Source: Methylotenera sp. (lineage in GTDB: Bacteria; Pseudomonadota; Gammaproteobacteria; Burkholderiales; Methylophilaceae). Taken from it: 64,000 bases of DNA. Under the pieces are notes generated by a model. The model did not search any database. It was not told the DNA's origin and saw only the letters and a program-made list of their open reading frames with translations. This document shows positions 9,361 through 17,986 of the stretch, piece by piece; the first letter of the stretch is position 1, and each line of letters begins with the position of its first letter. The position numbers were made by a program, and so were the translations under genes. The stretch covers positions 62,001 to 126,000 of the forward strand of contig NZ_JAUXOY010000016.1 of NCBI RefSeq assembly GCF_030684185.1, written 5' to 3'.

Positions 9361-9684
9361 GTGGAAATTCATATAGGCGAGATTTACGGCAAACAAACTA
9401 CAGCTAAATTTGTAATGTACAACGTACTAAAGATTAGTAAAGCCGTGGTTACATTGCAAAATATCGATAACCCACTCAGCCTGTTTGAAACCACCGCACA
9501 AAAACTTGCAAGTTCAGGCTATATACGCGTCAGTCAAACGCCATTCATTGACCTAGAAGCAACAACTCCTAAGCGTCGCAAAGCTGCAAAAAAACCAACC
9601 CGCTGCCCACTCACCGTGGATTTTCTAGAAGAGCGCGCTGACAGTCAGCGCCCCGCCCCCATACACCAAGACTTATTCGCTTAA
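9361..9684 (+). CDS. Uncharacterised 107-aa basic protein
   Basis: No family recognised. The GTG start at 9361 is preceded by a strong AGGGGGA ribosome-binding site. The first 70 residues look like a small mixed alpha/beta unit (EIHIGEIYG, FVMYNVLKISKAVVTLQNI); a basic stretch TPKRRKAAKKPTR follows at about residues 75-87, then an acidic, proline-rich end. The basic patch suggests nucleic acid contact, but this is only a guess. The stop is a single base from the stop of the convergent flavodoxin-like gene, so the two transcripts must overlap or share a termination zone. Confidence 0.7.
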   Translation: MEIHIGEIYGKQTTAKFVMYNVLKISKAVVTLQNIDNPLSLFETTAQKLASSGYIRVSQTPFIDLEATTPKRRKAAKKPTRCPLTVDFLEERADSQRPAPIHQDLFA

Positions 9685-9685
9685 C

Positions 9686-10234
9686 TTATGCTTTAGCTGC
9701 AAATTCAGCAACACGTACACCTAATAGTTTCGCAGTTTCCAAATCACCTTTATTTACCTCATCTGGCGAAGAGTCACTAGGTGAAGTCATTAACGCACCA
9801 GAAAAACCTCCTACATAATTCACGTCACCATGCTTGGCTGCTTTTGCATTTGCTGGCATTAAGCCAGTACCCACCCAAACACCTGAGTGCTGCATAGCAA
9901 GCGTAATTAAATACTGAATCGTCGAAAATTTATCGCCATTCATCGTGGCAGAATTGGTGAAACCTGCAAATATTTTGTTTTTCCATTTTTGCACGAACCA
10001 AGCTTTAGAACTGGCATCCGCAAACTTTTTAAACTGCCAACTGACAGAGCCCATATAAGTTGGCGAGCCCATGATAATGGCTTTAGCAGCATCTAATTTT
10101 GCCCAGTCTGCTTCTGTAATATCACCATTCGCATCAATGGCGACTAAATCTGCCTTTGCACCTTCGGCAACTGCTTCGGCCTGTTTTTTCGTATGTCCAT
10201 AACCACTGTGGTAAATCACTACAATAGCTGCCAT
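9686..10234 (-). CDS. Flavodoxin-like NAD(P)H:quinone oxidoreductase (WrbA-type family)
   Basis: FMN-binding flavodoxin-fold protein, probably a soluble quinone reductase. The P-loop-like FMN phosphate motif is at residues 8-20 (YHSGYGHTKKQAE), followed by IIMGSPTYMGSVSWQFK (about residues 53-70), a second FMN loop typical of the NADPH-dependent FMN reductase/WrbA group, and FAGFTNSATMNGDKFSTIQYL. At 182 aa it is slightly shorter than WrbA (about 198). It is divergent from an HxlR regulator with dyads between them, a pairing common for quinone- or electrophile-inducible reductases. Exact substrate unknown. Confidence 0.85.
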   Translation of the reverse strand: MAAIVVIYHSGYGHTKKQAEAVAEGAKADLVAIDANGDITEADWAKLDAAKAIIMGSPTYMGSVSWQFKKFADASSKAWFVQKWKNKIFAGFTNSATMNGDKFSTIQYLITLAMQHSGVWVGTGLMPANAKAAKHGDVNYVGGFSGALMTSPSDSSPDEVNKGDLETAKLLGVRVAEFAAKA

Positions 10235-10290
10235 GTGATATTCCTTTTTATAGATTGTTTAAAAGATGGAGCAGAGTATAATCCCATTAG

Positions 10291-10303
10291 TTACTTTAAG
10301 TAA
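10291..10303. promoter_or_regulatory. Short palindrome, candidate HxlR operator
   Basis: TTACTT-T-AAGTAA is a perfect 13-bp palindrome between the divergent flavodoxin-like and HxlR genes. A direct repeat TAGGCAC follows at 10305-10311 and 10324-10330 (19-bp period). Control of the flavodoxin-like gene by the HxlR protein here is inferred from location. Confidence 0.4.
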
Positions 10304-10341
10304 GTAGGCACCAAAACATTATATAGGCACTTTTTAGATAC

Positions 10342-10362
10342 CTGTATAAAATAAGGATACAG
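10342..10362. promoter_or_regulatory. Dyad overlapping the HxlR gene start
   Basis: CTGTAT (10342-10347) is mirrored by ATACAG (10357-10362) across 9 bases, ending one base before the ATG at 10364. Its position over the ribosome-binding region suggests autoregulation, or occlusion of the start. Inferred only. Confidence 0.35.
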
Positions 10363-10363
10363 T

Positions 10364-10768
10364 ATGGACACTACAGAAAACCAATCTACCCAACCGCAGG
10401 CATGCGCATTTAATGCAGACTGCCCAACGCGTTTGATACTCAATAGAATTGCAGATAAATGGACTGTACTTGTCATGATATTACTAGAAAGCGAAACCAA
10501 ACGCTTTAGCAATCTGCAACGTGAAATAGGTGGAATATCGCAAAAAATGCTCACTCAAACTTTACGCGGCTTAGAGCGTGACGGCTTAGTCAGCAGAAAA
10601 GTATATGCTACCGTACCTCCAAAAGTAGAATATGCGCTCACCCCGCTTGGGCACACGCTTAAAGATTTACTTTACGCCATTAAAACCTGGTCTGAAACCA
10701 ATATTGAAGAGGTCTTAACTGCACAAAATAGCTATGATCAGTTAAACACAAAGCAACTCATCGCTTAA
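10364..10768 (+). CDS. HxlR-family winged-helix regulator
   Basis: MarR/HxlR-type winged-helix DNA-binding protein of 134 aa. The conserved HxlR core is visible: CPTRLILNRIADKWTVLVMILL (the recognisable IGGKW-like turn), RFSNLQREIGGISQKMLTQTLRGLERDGLVSRKVY, and PPKVEYALTPLG. Two cysteines near the N-terminus (CAFNADC) fit the redox- or electrophile-sensing HxlR group (YodB/HypR), in which one N-terminal Cys is modified. It is divergent from a flavodoxin-like reductase, its probable target. Confidence 0.9.
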   Translation: MDTTENQSTQPQACAFNADCPTRLILNRIADKWTVLVMILLESETKRFSNLQREIGGISQKMLTQTLRGLERDGLVSRKVYATVPPKVEYALTPLGHTLKDLLYAIKTWSETNIEEVLTAQNSYDQLNTKQLIA

Positions 10769-10806
10769 TGGTGTGTAAGTTAAATAATTTTTGCACGGCC
10801 TATTCG

Positions 10807-11166
10807 CTAATTAATTCTATTTTCATAGATTGCCGCTAGTAAACCATCTTTATCATAGCCAAAAATAACGGCATCCCCGACTTTTATTACAGGGACACCT
10901 TTTCCACCCAATGCAGCATGTTGCCTGCGACCCTCTTCGGACTTTTCTATATCGTACTCAGTAAAGGCTATATTTTGTTCTGCTAACAGCTCTCTTGTTT
11001 TTTTACAATATCCGCACCACGAAGTGGTGTAAAGAATCACTGGATTCTTTGTGTATGATTGAGTGGCTGAAATTGTTTGTTCATCATTAAACAATGGTTC
11101 GATTCTGTACCAGTTTTGATATATCGCAAGCATTGCAAATAAAAATATTATCTTTTTCATGCTCAA
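10807..11166 (-). CDS. Membrane-anchored glutaredoxin-like protein
   Basis: Thiol-disulfide protein of 119 aa. An N-terminal hydrophobic segment ([15 protein letters not shown], about residues 5-19) acts as a signal anchor. The thioredoxin-fold domain then has [15 protein letters not shown] with the CxxC active site (about residues 48-51), a conserved GVPVI cis-proline motif at about residue 90, and GYDKDGLL. This layout matches GrxC-like/NrdH-like proteins of beta-proteobacteria. The start overlaps the rimO stop by four bases, so the two genes are co-translated. Whether the domain faces the periplasm is not settled by sequence alone. Confidence 0.85.
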   Translation of the reverse strand: MSMKKIIFLFAMLAIYQNWYRIEPLFNDEQTISATQSYTKNPVILYTTSWCGYCKKTRELLAEQNIAFTEYDIEKSEEGRRQHAALGGKGVPVIKVGDAVIFGYDKDGLLAAIYENRIN

Positions 11167-12500
11167 CTTCTCGGTGGCCCGCCCCGTAAATCATGCCCAT
11201 CCGCACTATAAATCTCAACCTCAACAAAATCACCCGGCGTTAAACCATCCGCATCTTCCATATACACTACACCGTCAATTTCAGGCGCATCGGCTTTAGT
11301 ACGGCCTATTGCTTCAATGTTACCTTCAGAATCAGAGACAATTTCATCGACTAACACTGTCTGAATGCTACCGATTTTGCTGTGTAACTTAGCGGCACTA
11401 ATACGCTCTTGTACCGCCATAAATCGGCTTAAACGCTCTTGTTTAACTTCTTCTGGCACTGGATTAGGCAACTCATTGGCTTTTGCGCCGTCCACCGCAG
11501 AATAAGCAAAGCAACCAACTCTATCCAATTGCGCTTCTTCCAAGAAGTCGAGCAATATTTGGAAGTCGTCTTCGGTTTCACCTGGGAAACCCGCAATAAA
11601 TGTACTTCTTACGGTAATATCCGGGCAAATTTCACGCCATGCTTTGATTCGCGCTAGATTGTTCTCTGCATGCGCCGGGCGCTTCATAGCCTTGAGAATG
11701 CGTGGGCTGGCATGCTGAAAAGGTACATCCAGGTAAGGTAATATCAAGCCATCTGCCATTAGAGGAATCACTTCATCTACATGCGGATAGGGATAAACAT
11801 AGTGCAAACGCGTCCATACACCCAACTCACTCAAACTTTGGCAAAGCTCGGTCATGCGCGTTTTAACAGGGCGGCCATTCCAAAAACCTGGACGATATTT
11901 CACATCTACACCATACGCAGACGTGTCCTGTGAGATCACTAAAATCTCACTTACACCTGCCTTCACTAAGTTTTCAGCCTCATTCAACACCTCACCAATC
12001 GGACGACTTACTAAATCGCCACGCATGCTTGGAATAATGCAGAAACTACAGCGATGATTACAGCCTTCAGAAATCTTTAAATATGCATAGTGGCTAGGCG
12101 TTAAACGTATGCCTTGCGGCGGAACTAAATCAATAAAAGGTTCGTGCAATTTTGGCAAGTTAGCATGCACGGCGGACATCACTTCCTCTAGTGCATGCGG
12201 TCCTGTCACGGCCAGAACACTAGGATGCGCCGCTTCAACCACGCCTTTTTTCGCTCCTAAACAGCCTGTGACAATCACCTTGCCATTTTTTTTAATAGCC
12301 TCACCAATCGCATCAAGCGACTCTTCAACCGCACTATCAATAAAGCCGCAGGTATTCACTACCACTAAATCAGAATCTTCATAACTGCCTGAAATCTCGT
12401 AGCCTTCAGCTCTCAATTGGGTGAGGATACGTTCTGCATCAGAGCCTGCCTTAGGGCATCCGAGCGAGACGAAGCCAACTTTTGGATTTGATAAACTCAT
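11163..12500 (-). CDS. rimO: Ribosomal protein S12 methylthiotransferase
   Basis: Radical SAM enzyme that adds a methylthio group to a conserved Asp of ribosomal protein S12. The UPF0004 domain starts with [19 protein letters not shown], with its cluster Cys residues at about 14, 50 and 79 (NTCGF, TGCLG). The radical SAM motif CNHRCSFC lies at about 144-151. A C-terminal TRAM domain ends the protein ([17 protein letters not shown]-type pattern). The 445-aa length is usual. [10 protein letters not shown] separates RimO from MiaB. Upstream of, and overlapping, the glutaredoxin-like gene. Confidence 0.95.
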   Translation of the reverse strand: MSLSNPKVGFVSLGCPKAGSDAERILTQLRAEGYEISGSYEDSDLVVVNTCGFIDSAVEESLDAIGEAIKKNGKVIVTGCLGAKKGVVEAAHPSVLAVTGPHALEEVMSAVHANLPKLHEPFIDLVPPQGIRLTPSHYAYLKISEGCNHRCSFCIIPSMRGDLVSRPIGEVLNEAENLVKAGVSEILVISQDTSAYGVDVKYRPGFWNGRPVKTRMTELCQSLSELGVWTRLHYVYPYPHVDEVIPLMADGLILPYLDVPFQHASPRILKAMKRPAHAENNLARIKAWREICPDITVRSTFIAGFPGETEDDFQILLDFLEEAQLDRVGCFAYSAVDGAKANELPNPVPEEVKQERLSRFMAVQERISAAKLHSKIGSIQTVLVDEIVSDSEGNIEAIGRTKADAPEIDGVVYMEDADGLTPGDFVEVEIYSADGHDLRGGPPRS

Positions 12501-12552
12501 TGTTACTCACCAACCTTTAAATTAAATTTATAACTTATGTACATTACTGCAA

Positions 12553-12777
12553 TTGCTTGGCTCTCTGTCACCGTTCTCAGGCAGTAAAAGAAAAACCATC
12601 ACTTCATACTTGCTGACATTTATATTTTACGGACGATTACCGTGCGCTTTATTACTTTTGATACTTGGCGTAAAGCATCGTCTATTTATTAAAGACAAAA
12701 AGCCCTTACTCAAGAACCAATCATTCCAAAACAAGGTGCGCGATCCAGATGGTTCCAACACCAATCGAGATGAGTAA
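12553..12777 (+). CDS. Possible small membrane protein (weak)
   Basis: A 74-codon frame from a TTG start crosses the gap between rimO and the ZIP gene and overlaps the ZIP 3' end by 57 bases. Residues 20-43 are hydrophobic (YLLTFIFYGRLPCALLLLIL), then turn basic (GVKHRLFIKDKK). That pattern resembles small one-helix inner-membrane proteins seen in other beta-proteobacteria. There is no clear ribosome-binding site, and a separate frame just upstream (MYITAIAWLSVTVL, then stop) suggests it could be a frameshifted remnant. Low confidence that it is made. Confidence 0.25.
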   Translation: MLGSLSPFSGSKRKTITSYLLTFIFYGRLPCALLLLILGVKHRLFIKDKKPLLKNQSFQNKVRDPDGSNTNRDE

Positions 12778-13635
12778 CACTTGAGCGATGGTTGCTCTTA
12801 ATTCCGTACGTTTATGCAGACCTGGAATTAAATCTGCCACGGCTACATACAGCAAGCTGGAAGCTGCCAAAGCTAAAATAATCGGTATCCAGCTTTGTAC
12901 GTACTGCAGCGCGAAATAGGCGATTAATCCACCCACCAAAGTGGCTACGCTAGAAACCAGATTAAATATTAACGCTTGTTTTTTGCTGTAGCCTGAATGC
13001 AGTAAGATTAAAAAATCCCCTACTTCTTGCGGAATCTCGTGCGCGATAATCGCCAATGCTGTCACGACACCTAATTTAATATCTACCGTAAAAGCTGCGG
13101 CTATTAAAATACCGTCAATAAAATTATGAAAAGTATCACCTATCATAATCATCAAACCGCTACGCCCGCCATCATGCGCATGTGAATGGGTGTGGCCGCT
13201 ACTTAGTAGCACAGAAGGTTGCTGGGCGGCTACCGCTTTATATTTTCTGCCGCTATCATCAACGGCTTTTTCCGGGTGAGTGACCGGACAATTCTCTTCA
13301 GAATGGATTGCATGCACTTCACAATGATCACCATGACAATGCCGCCAAATCACTAATTTTTCCAAAACAAAAAATAACAATAATCCTAGCAATAAGGTAG
13401 CGGAAACTGTTTCTACACTACCCGCAATGCTAAACGCATGCGGTAAAATCTCTAAGAATACAGCGCCTAACATGGCGCCGATGGCGTAGCTCACTAGCAT
13501 AGGTATCCATGCTGTGCGGACATTAAGGGCAAACAAGGCAGCCAAAGTAACGCTCATCACTCCGCCCAACAGGCTGACTAGAATAATCCATGAGAGTACA
13601 GATAATGGTGCCGAAGTGATTGCAAGGTTTAACAT
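12721..13635 (-). CDS. ZIP-family divalent metal transporter
   Basis: Inner-membrane transporter of zinc or another divalent metal (ZupT/ZIP group), 304 aa with about eight membrane segments. Metal-binding helices are clear: GDTFHNFIDGILIAAAF (TM4, H-N-D) and IAHEIPQEVGDFLILLHSG (TM5, HEIPxExGD). A His-rich cytoplasmic loop (SGHTHSHAHDGG, near residue 150) and a second His/Cys-rich segment (WRHCHGDHCEVHAIHSEE) probably bind metal. The direction of transport cannot be read from sequence. Divergent from the DOPA-dioxygenase-like gene. Confidence 0.9.
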   Translation of the reverse strand: MLNLAITSAPLSVLSWIILVSLLGGVMSVTLAALFALNVRTAWIPMLVSYAIGAMLGAVFLEILPHAFSIAGSVETVSATLLLGLLLFFVLEKLVIWRHCHGDHCEVHAIHSEENCPVTHPEKAVDDSGRKYKAVAAQQPSVLLSSGHTHSHAHDGGRSGLMIMIGDTFHNFIDGILIAAAFTVDIKLGVVTALAIIAHEIPQEVGDFLILLHSGYSKKQALIFNLVSSVATLVGGLIAYFALQYVQSWIPIILALAASSLLYVAVADLIPGLHKRTELRATIAQVLLISIGVGTIWIAHLVLE

Positions 13636-13795
13636 AAAATTCTGGGTTCAATATAAATTAAAGATAGTCTAAAACAACTCGCCTAAACTAACTTTTGAAG
13701 TGTGTATTATAAACGACCAAAGCCATAGCCGTAATTTATTGCTTGTTAAAGGCAGCTATCAACCCAATATTTAGTTTATGAATGAATAAATCAAC

Positions 13796-14587
13796 ATGAT
13801 CATGAAAAACAAAGAAAACACTACACGTATGCCAGCCATGTTCATTGGTCATGGCAATCCGATGAACGCCATTACAGAAAACCCTTACCGTGAGGCATGG
13901 CTAGCGTTAGGAAAAACCTTGCCGAAACCAAATGCGATTCTTTGTATTTCCGCACACTGGCAAACACATGGTACACAAGTATGCGTAGTCGAAAAACCTA
14001 AAACCATTCATGATTTTGGTGGCTTCCCTGCTGAGTTATTCGCTCAGCAATACCCTGCGCCTGGCGCACCTGAATACGCAAAAATGGTCCGTGACTTATT
14101 TCCTGCTAATACCATCACAACTTCACAAGATTGGGGTTTAGATCATGGTGCTTGGTCGATATTACAATCGCTGTTTCCTGAAGCAGATGCGCCTGCTTTT
14201 CAGCTAAGTTTAAATGTAAATTTAGCTTTTGCTGAGCACTTTGCACTTGCCAAGCAACTGGCTAGCCTGCGTGAGCGCAGCGTAATGATCATTGGCAGCG
14301 GCAATATCGTGCATAATTTAGCCAGATTGAATATGCAAGGCACAACCCCTGACTGGGCAACAAATTTTGATACCTATATCAAAAATGCTCTTGAGATTAG
14401 CGATGAAGCAGCCTTATTAGACATTACTCATGCTGGCGATTCAGCCAAATTAGCCGTACCAACAGACGAACATTACTTACCTCTGTTATATATTGCAGCA
14501 GTGCGCCATCAAGATGACCATATGCAGTTCTTAACCGATAGTTTTGATTTAGGAAGCTTAAGTATGCGCAGTGTGATTTATAAATAA
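13796..14587 (+). CDS. 4,5-DOPA dioxygenase extradiol-like enzyme (YgiD family)
   Basis: LigB-superfamily ring-cleavage type protein, 263 aa. Metal-ligand His motifs are present: MFIGHGNPMNA (about residue 18), ISAHWQTHG (about 50), WGLDHGAWSIL (about 118) and GSGNIVHNL (about 170). E. coli YgiD opens L-DOPA in vitro, but the natural substrate is unknown. Two in-frame ATGs lie close together at the 5' end (13796 and 13802). The 3' end is 9 bases from the convergent pgeF stop. Confidence 0.88.
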   Translation: MIMKNKENTTRMPAMFIGHGNPMNAITENPYREAWLALGKTLPKPNAILCISAHWQTHGTQVCVVEKPKTIHDFGGFPAELFAQQYPAPGAPEYAKMVRDLFPANTITTSQDWGLDHGAWSILQSLFPEADAPAFQLSLNVNLAFAEHFALAKQLASLRERSVMIIGSGNIVHNLARLNMQGTTPDWATNFDTYIKNALEISDEAALLDITHAGDSAKLAVPTDEHYLPLLYIAAVRHQDDHMQFLTDSFDLGSLSMRSVIYK

Positions 14588-14596
14588 TTTTTGTGA

Positions 14597-15340
14597 TTAT
14601 TCCGCTAGCCAAATTAAGCTAGCCATACGCCCCGTGACGTTATCGCGTCTAAATGAGAAAAAGCGCGCTTCATCTGTATAAGTGCAAAAATCTTCATTGC
14701 TGCTACCACCGTAAATTTGCGTAACGCCAACTTTACTCAAACGTTGCTGTGCAATCAAATACATATTGCACAGCCATTTATCCCCAAGTTTTTTAAACGC
14801 CGATGCAGCTTGATTGTCGTGTTGTATAAATTGCTCACGCACATCATCTCCAACCTCAAAGGCACTTGGGCCGATTGCTGGGCCAAGCCACGCTAAAATC
14901 TCGCTTTTTTCTACAGGTAATTTATTCACCGCTGCTTCAATGGCGCCATCACACAGGCCGCGCCAACCAGCGTGCACGGCTGCAATCACAGTACCGGCCT
15001 TGTCGCAAAGCAGCACTGGCAAACAATCGGCCGTCATGGTCACACAAACCACATTTGGTTTAGTGGTAAACGAGGCATCAGCATTTTGCAAACAAGTACT
15101 TTTAGCTGCATCAATCACTTCAATACCATGCACCTGATTCACCCACACAGGCTCGCTTGGCAAATAAGGGCTGAGCAATTGACGATTTTTAGCAACAGCA
15201 ATAGAGTCATCATTCACATGCGCACCCAAGTTAAAGCTTGCATACGGCGCATGGCTAACGCCGCCAGTACGCGTAGTTTGCAGCGCTTTTACATTTGCCG
15301 GGGCTGGCCAATCAGGAATAATGAAATTCAACTCTTGCAC
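14597..15340 (-). CDS. pgeF: Peptidoglycan editing factor / purine nucleoside phosphorylase (YfiH family)
   Basis: Member of the multicopper polyphenol oxidase-like (DUF152) family. In E. coli, PgeF keeps peptidoglycan precursors correct; relatives phosphorylyse purine nucleosides. Conserved parts: QTTRTGGVS near residue 23, VNQVHG, MTADCLPVLLCD, and AVHAGWRGLCDGAIEA with the Zn-binding His/Cys residues, then LGPAIGPSAFEVGDDV and the C-terminal GSSNEDFCTYTD. 247 aa is the usual length. It starts 3 bases after the rluD stop, so the two genes form one unit. Confidence 0.92.
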   Translation of the reverse strand: MQELNFIIPDWPAPANVKALQTTRTGGVSHAPYASFNLGAHVNDDSIAVAKNRQLLSPYLPSEPVWVNQVHGIEVIDAAKSTCLQNADASFTTKPNVVCVTMTADCLPVLLCDKAGTVIAAVHAGWRGLCDGAIEAAVNKLPVEKSEILAWLGPAIGPSAFEVGDDVREQFIQHDNQAASAFKKLGDKWLCNMYLIAQQRLSKVGVTQIYGGSSNEDFCTYTDEARFFSFRRDNVTGRMASLIWLAE

Positions 15341-15343
15341 GAT

Positions 15344-16438
15344 TTACTCTTCGTCTTCCAACTCTAAATCATCATCGTCTTCACTAAAGTCTTCATCGTC
15401 CTCATAATCTTCATCAGATAAGTACGGTTCCATGCTGAATTCAAATTCTTCCTCATCGTCTTTGCGCGGATCTTCATGACGCATGGCCTCCAGCAAGGCT
15501 TTCATGTCGTCTGCCAGTTCAATCTGCCATTCTACAAACTCATTGGTCGCAGGGTGCATTAAACCAAGTTTAATCGCATGCAACGCCTGCCTGTTAAATC
15601 GACTCACTTCGTCGCGCAAAGTTTGCGTCATCACGCGAATAGGAATAATGCCTCGGAAACCATAAATAGGGTCCCCCACGATAGGTGCTTTTAAAAACTG
15701 CATGTGTACACGAATCTGATGTGTGCGGCCAGTTTCTAAGTTACAGCGCAAATAAGTCTGTACTGAAAAACGCTCCAATATCTCGTAACGCGTAATTGCT
15801 GGTTTACCCATACGGTTAATCGCCATTTTGGTACGTGAACGCGGGTCACGCCCAATCGGCTGGTCTACTACGCCGTTACGCCACAACTGCCCCCACACAA
15901 TAGCTCGATACTCTCGCTTAACGGTTCGTGCCTGTAACTGACGCACTAAGTTAGTTTGTGCTGCTAAAGTTTTTGCAACCACCAGTAAGCCGCTGGTGTC
16001 TTTATCCAACCTATGCACAATACCTGCGCGCGGCACATCTGTTAATTCTGGTGCATGAAACAGCAAGGCATTTAACAGCGTACCGCTCCAATTGCCTGCC
16101 GCAGGGTGAACCACCATGCCCGCTGGCTTATTGACAACCAAAATATGCTCATCTTCAAATACAATATCAAGCGGAATATCTTCTGCGGTAAATGTATAGT
16201 TTTCAGGTTTGGCTTGCACCTGTACAATGACTTGCTCGCCTCCCCATACTTTGGTTTTAGAGGTGCTTAGTTGCATGTCTACTGTCACCAGACCACTTTT
16301 AATCCAGGCTTGTAAACGTGAGCGTGAGTGGTCTGGCAACATGCGTTGCAAAGCAACATCAAGACGCAATCCGCCTAAATCATGTGGGATAGTGAGCGTA
16401 AGAGTATTACTAAGAGGTTGTTGGGTAGTGTCTGTCAT
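15344..16438 (-). CDS. rluD: 23S rRNA pseudouridine synthase
   Basis: Makes pseudouridines 1911/1915/1917 in helix 69 of 23S rRNA. An S4 RNA-binding domain (about residues 18-80: RLDVALQRMLPDHSRSRLQ) is followed by the RluA-type catalytic domain with GIVHRLDKDTSGLLVVAKT (catalytic Asp, about residue 145) and GRTHQIRVHM. The C-terminus is unusually acidic: the last 45 residues are mostly D and E, an extension absent from E. coli RluD. Divergent from bamD and followed by pgeF, an arrangement conserved in beta- and gamma-proteobacteria. Confidence 0.94.
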   Translation of the reverse strand: MTDTTQQPLSNTLTLTIPHDLGGLRLDVALQRMLPDHSRSRLQAWIKSGLVTVDMQLSTSKTKVWGGEQVIVQVQAKPENYTFTAEDIPLDIVFEDEHILVVNKPAGMVVHPAAGNWSGTLLNALLFHAPELTDVPRAGIVHRLDKDTSGLLVVAKTLAAQTNLVRQLQARTVKREYRAIVWGQLWRNGVVDQPIGRDPRSRTKMAINRMGKPAITRYEILERFSVQTYLRCNLETGRTHQIRVHMQFLKAPIVGDPIYGFRGIIPIRVMTQTLRDEVSRFNRQALHAIKLGLMHPATNEFVEWQIELADDMKALLEAMRHEDPRKDDEEEFEFSMEPYLSDEDYEDDEDFSEDDDDLELEDEE

Positions 16439-16478
16439 CGGTTATAATTATTACTAATTTCTTAAAGTAGGTTTTGGC

Positions 16479-17282
16479 ATGAAGTATATCTTAATTTTAA
16501 TGTTTGCCTTGTTAATCAATGGTTGCGCAATATTCGGTGCCCCTACTGAGCTTGACGACACCAAAGGGTTGACGGCTGAACGCATCTACCAAATGGGTGA
16601 AGAAAAAATGCGGAATAAAGACTATGATAAAGCCATAGTCTACTTTGGCAAGCTGGAGTCACGCTATCCAAATGGCCGATACGCGACACAGGCCCAGCTT
16701 GAAACTGCCTATGCACACTATAAAAAACAAGACCCAGTGTTAGCCGTAGCCGCAGCAGATCGTTTTATTAAACTGCATCCTAACCACCCTAATGTTGATT
16801 ACGCTTATTATTTAAAAGGTTTAGCTGTATTTAACGAGCGTGGGATACTTGAAAAACTTACGAAACAACAAATTAGTGATCGTGATCCTCGCTCGTTACG
16901 TGATTCTTTTGTGACATTCAAAGAACTGGTTACGCGTTACCCAAACAGCCGCTATACAAAAGACGCCACTCAGCGCATGATATATCTAGCGAACAGCTTA
17001 TCTGAACACGAACTGGACGTTGCACGCTACTACATGAAACGCCAAGCCTACCTAGCCGCCATTAACCGCTGTAAATATGTATTGGAATACTTTCCTCAAA
17101 CACCAGGCGTTGAAGAAGCGCTGGTCATCATGATTAGCGCTTATGATTTATTGAGCTTGGATGACCTTAAAAACGACACCTTGCGTATTCTTGAAAAGAA
17201 CTACCCAAACAGTGCCATGCTAGGCAAAGGCGCACCCACCGATGAACGCGTATGGTGGAAATTTTGGGAAGGTTTGTACTGA
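16479..17282 (+). CDS. bamD: Outer membrane assembly lipoprotein BamD
   Basis: Essential lipoprotein of the BAM complex that inserts beta-barrel proteins in the outer membrane. The signal peptide ends in lipobox LLINGC (Cys at about 16). Five TPR repeats follow, with typical pieces YNKGLxxx-like KAIVYFGKLESRYPNGRYA, FIKLHPNHPNVDYAYYLKG and FKELVTRYPNSRY. 267 aa fits. The start lies 40 bases from the divergent rluD start, so the two promoters overlap. Confidence 0.94.
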   Translation: MKYILILMFALLINGCAIFGAPTELDDTKGLTAERIYQMGEEKMRNKDYDKAIVYFGKLESRYPNGRYATQAQLETAYAHYKKQDPVLAVAAADRFIKLHPNHPNVDYAYYLKGLAVFNERGILEKLTKQQISDRDPRSLRDSFVTFKELVTRYPNSRYTKDATQRMIYLANSLSEHELDVARYYMKRQAYLAAINRCKYVLEYFPQTPGVEEALVIMISAYDLLSLDDLKNDTLRILEKNYPNSAMLGKGAPTDERVWWKFWEGLY

Positions 17283-17320
17283 CATATATTCACCTGTAGC
17301 AATGAACCTATTTTGAATAT

Positions 17321-17668
17321 GTGAGCCAAATAGCCATGAACTATTTTAACAAGTTATCTGGGTTTACTAGGTCACCCTCTGGCTTTGAATGGGTTTTGCT
17401 TAAAAAGATACCTCATATATTTGTTATTAGCGGCGTAATACCATGCGCCATTATGCTAAAACTGTATTTAACTAATGACACATTAAATGCAGATCAGTTA
17501 AAAATAATTTACCAATGCCTAGGCGCTCTGTTCAGCATCTGGTTTTTAGTAGGGGCTGCCGCCATTGGCTGCATTGTAGTCATCATTATGAAAGGGCCTG
17601 CATACGTTGCAGACCCTTATGAATTGCCAGTTGAGAATAAAAAACTTGAAGATTTTCCGAATCTTTAG
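17321..17668 (+). CDS. Uncharacterised 115-aa membrane protein
   Basis: No family recognised. Two hydrophobic helices are visible: residues about 30-47 (IFVISGVIPCAIMLKLYL) and 70-90 (FSIWFLVGAAAIGCIVVIIM). The N-terminal region contains RSPSGFEWVLLKKIPH and the C-terminus is acidic and soluble. The GTG start at 17321 or the ATG at 17336 could be used; no strong ribosome-binding site decides. It follows bamD by 38 bases and may be read from the same promoter. Confidence 0.7.
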   Translation: MSQIAMNYFNKLSGFTRSPSGFEWVLLKKIPHIFVISGVIPCAIMLKLYLTNDTLNADQLKIIYQCLGALFSIWFLVGAAAIGCIVVIIMKGPAYVADPYELPVENKKLEDFPNL

Positions 17669-17669
17669 T

Positions 17670-17697
17670 TTTCATGGTGTACGTTTCATGGTGTACG
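17670..17697. repeat. Tandem 14-bp repeat, two exact copies
   Basis: TTTCATGGTGTACG occurs at 17670-17683 and again directly at 17684-17697, just after the stop of the 115-aa membrane protein. No role is evident. Confidence 0.9.
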
Positions 17698-17986
17698 CAT
17701 TACGTGGCTAACTTGGTCATATATCAGGATTGATAATTTTCAGTTTATGTAGACTGGCAACGCCATTACTCAGAAATAAGAGCAAAGTGTTGGTCCCTAT
17801 TTTTCTGGAACCATGCTAAAACTCTTAGTCATAGAATTGAATCCATTCATCTTAATTAGTCGACCCAAGCCAACTGCAATTGTTAGTTGCTACGATGCAG
17901 CAGTATTAAAATATCGCTCAGTTCAAATAGTTAGAAATCACTAGAACTGCGTTGTTCAGGACCGACTAATCAACGGTCTGTTTTTG

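Noticed and set aside
17960-17977. GACCG/CGGTC hairpin followed by TGTTTTTG read as a terminator of bamD or the 115-aa gene
   Set aside because: It is about 290 bases beyond the last stop codon and lies in decayed sequence beside the HU remnant.
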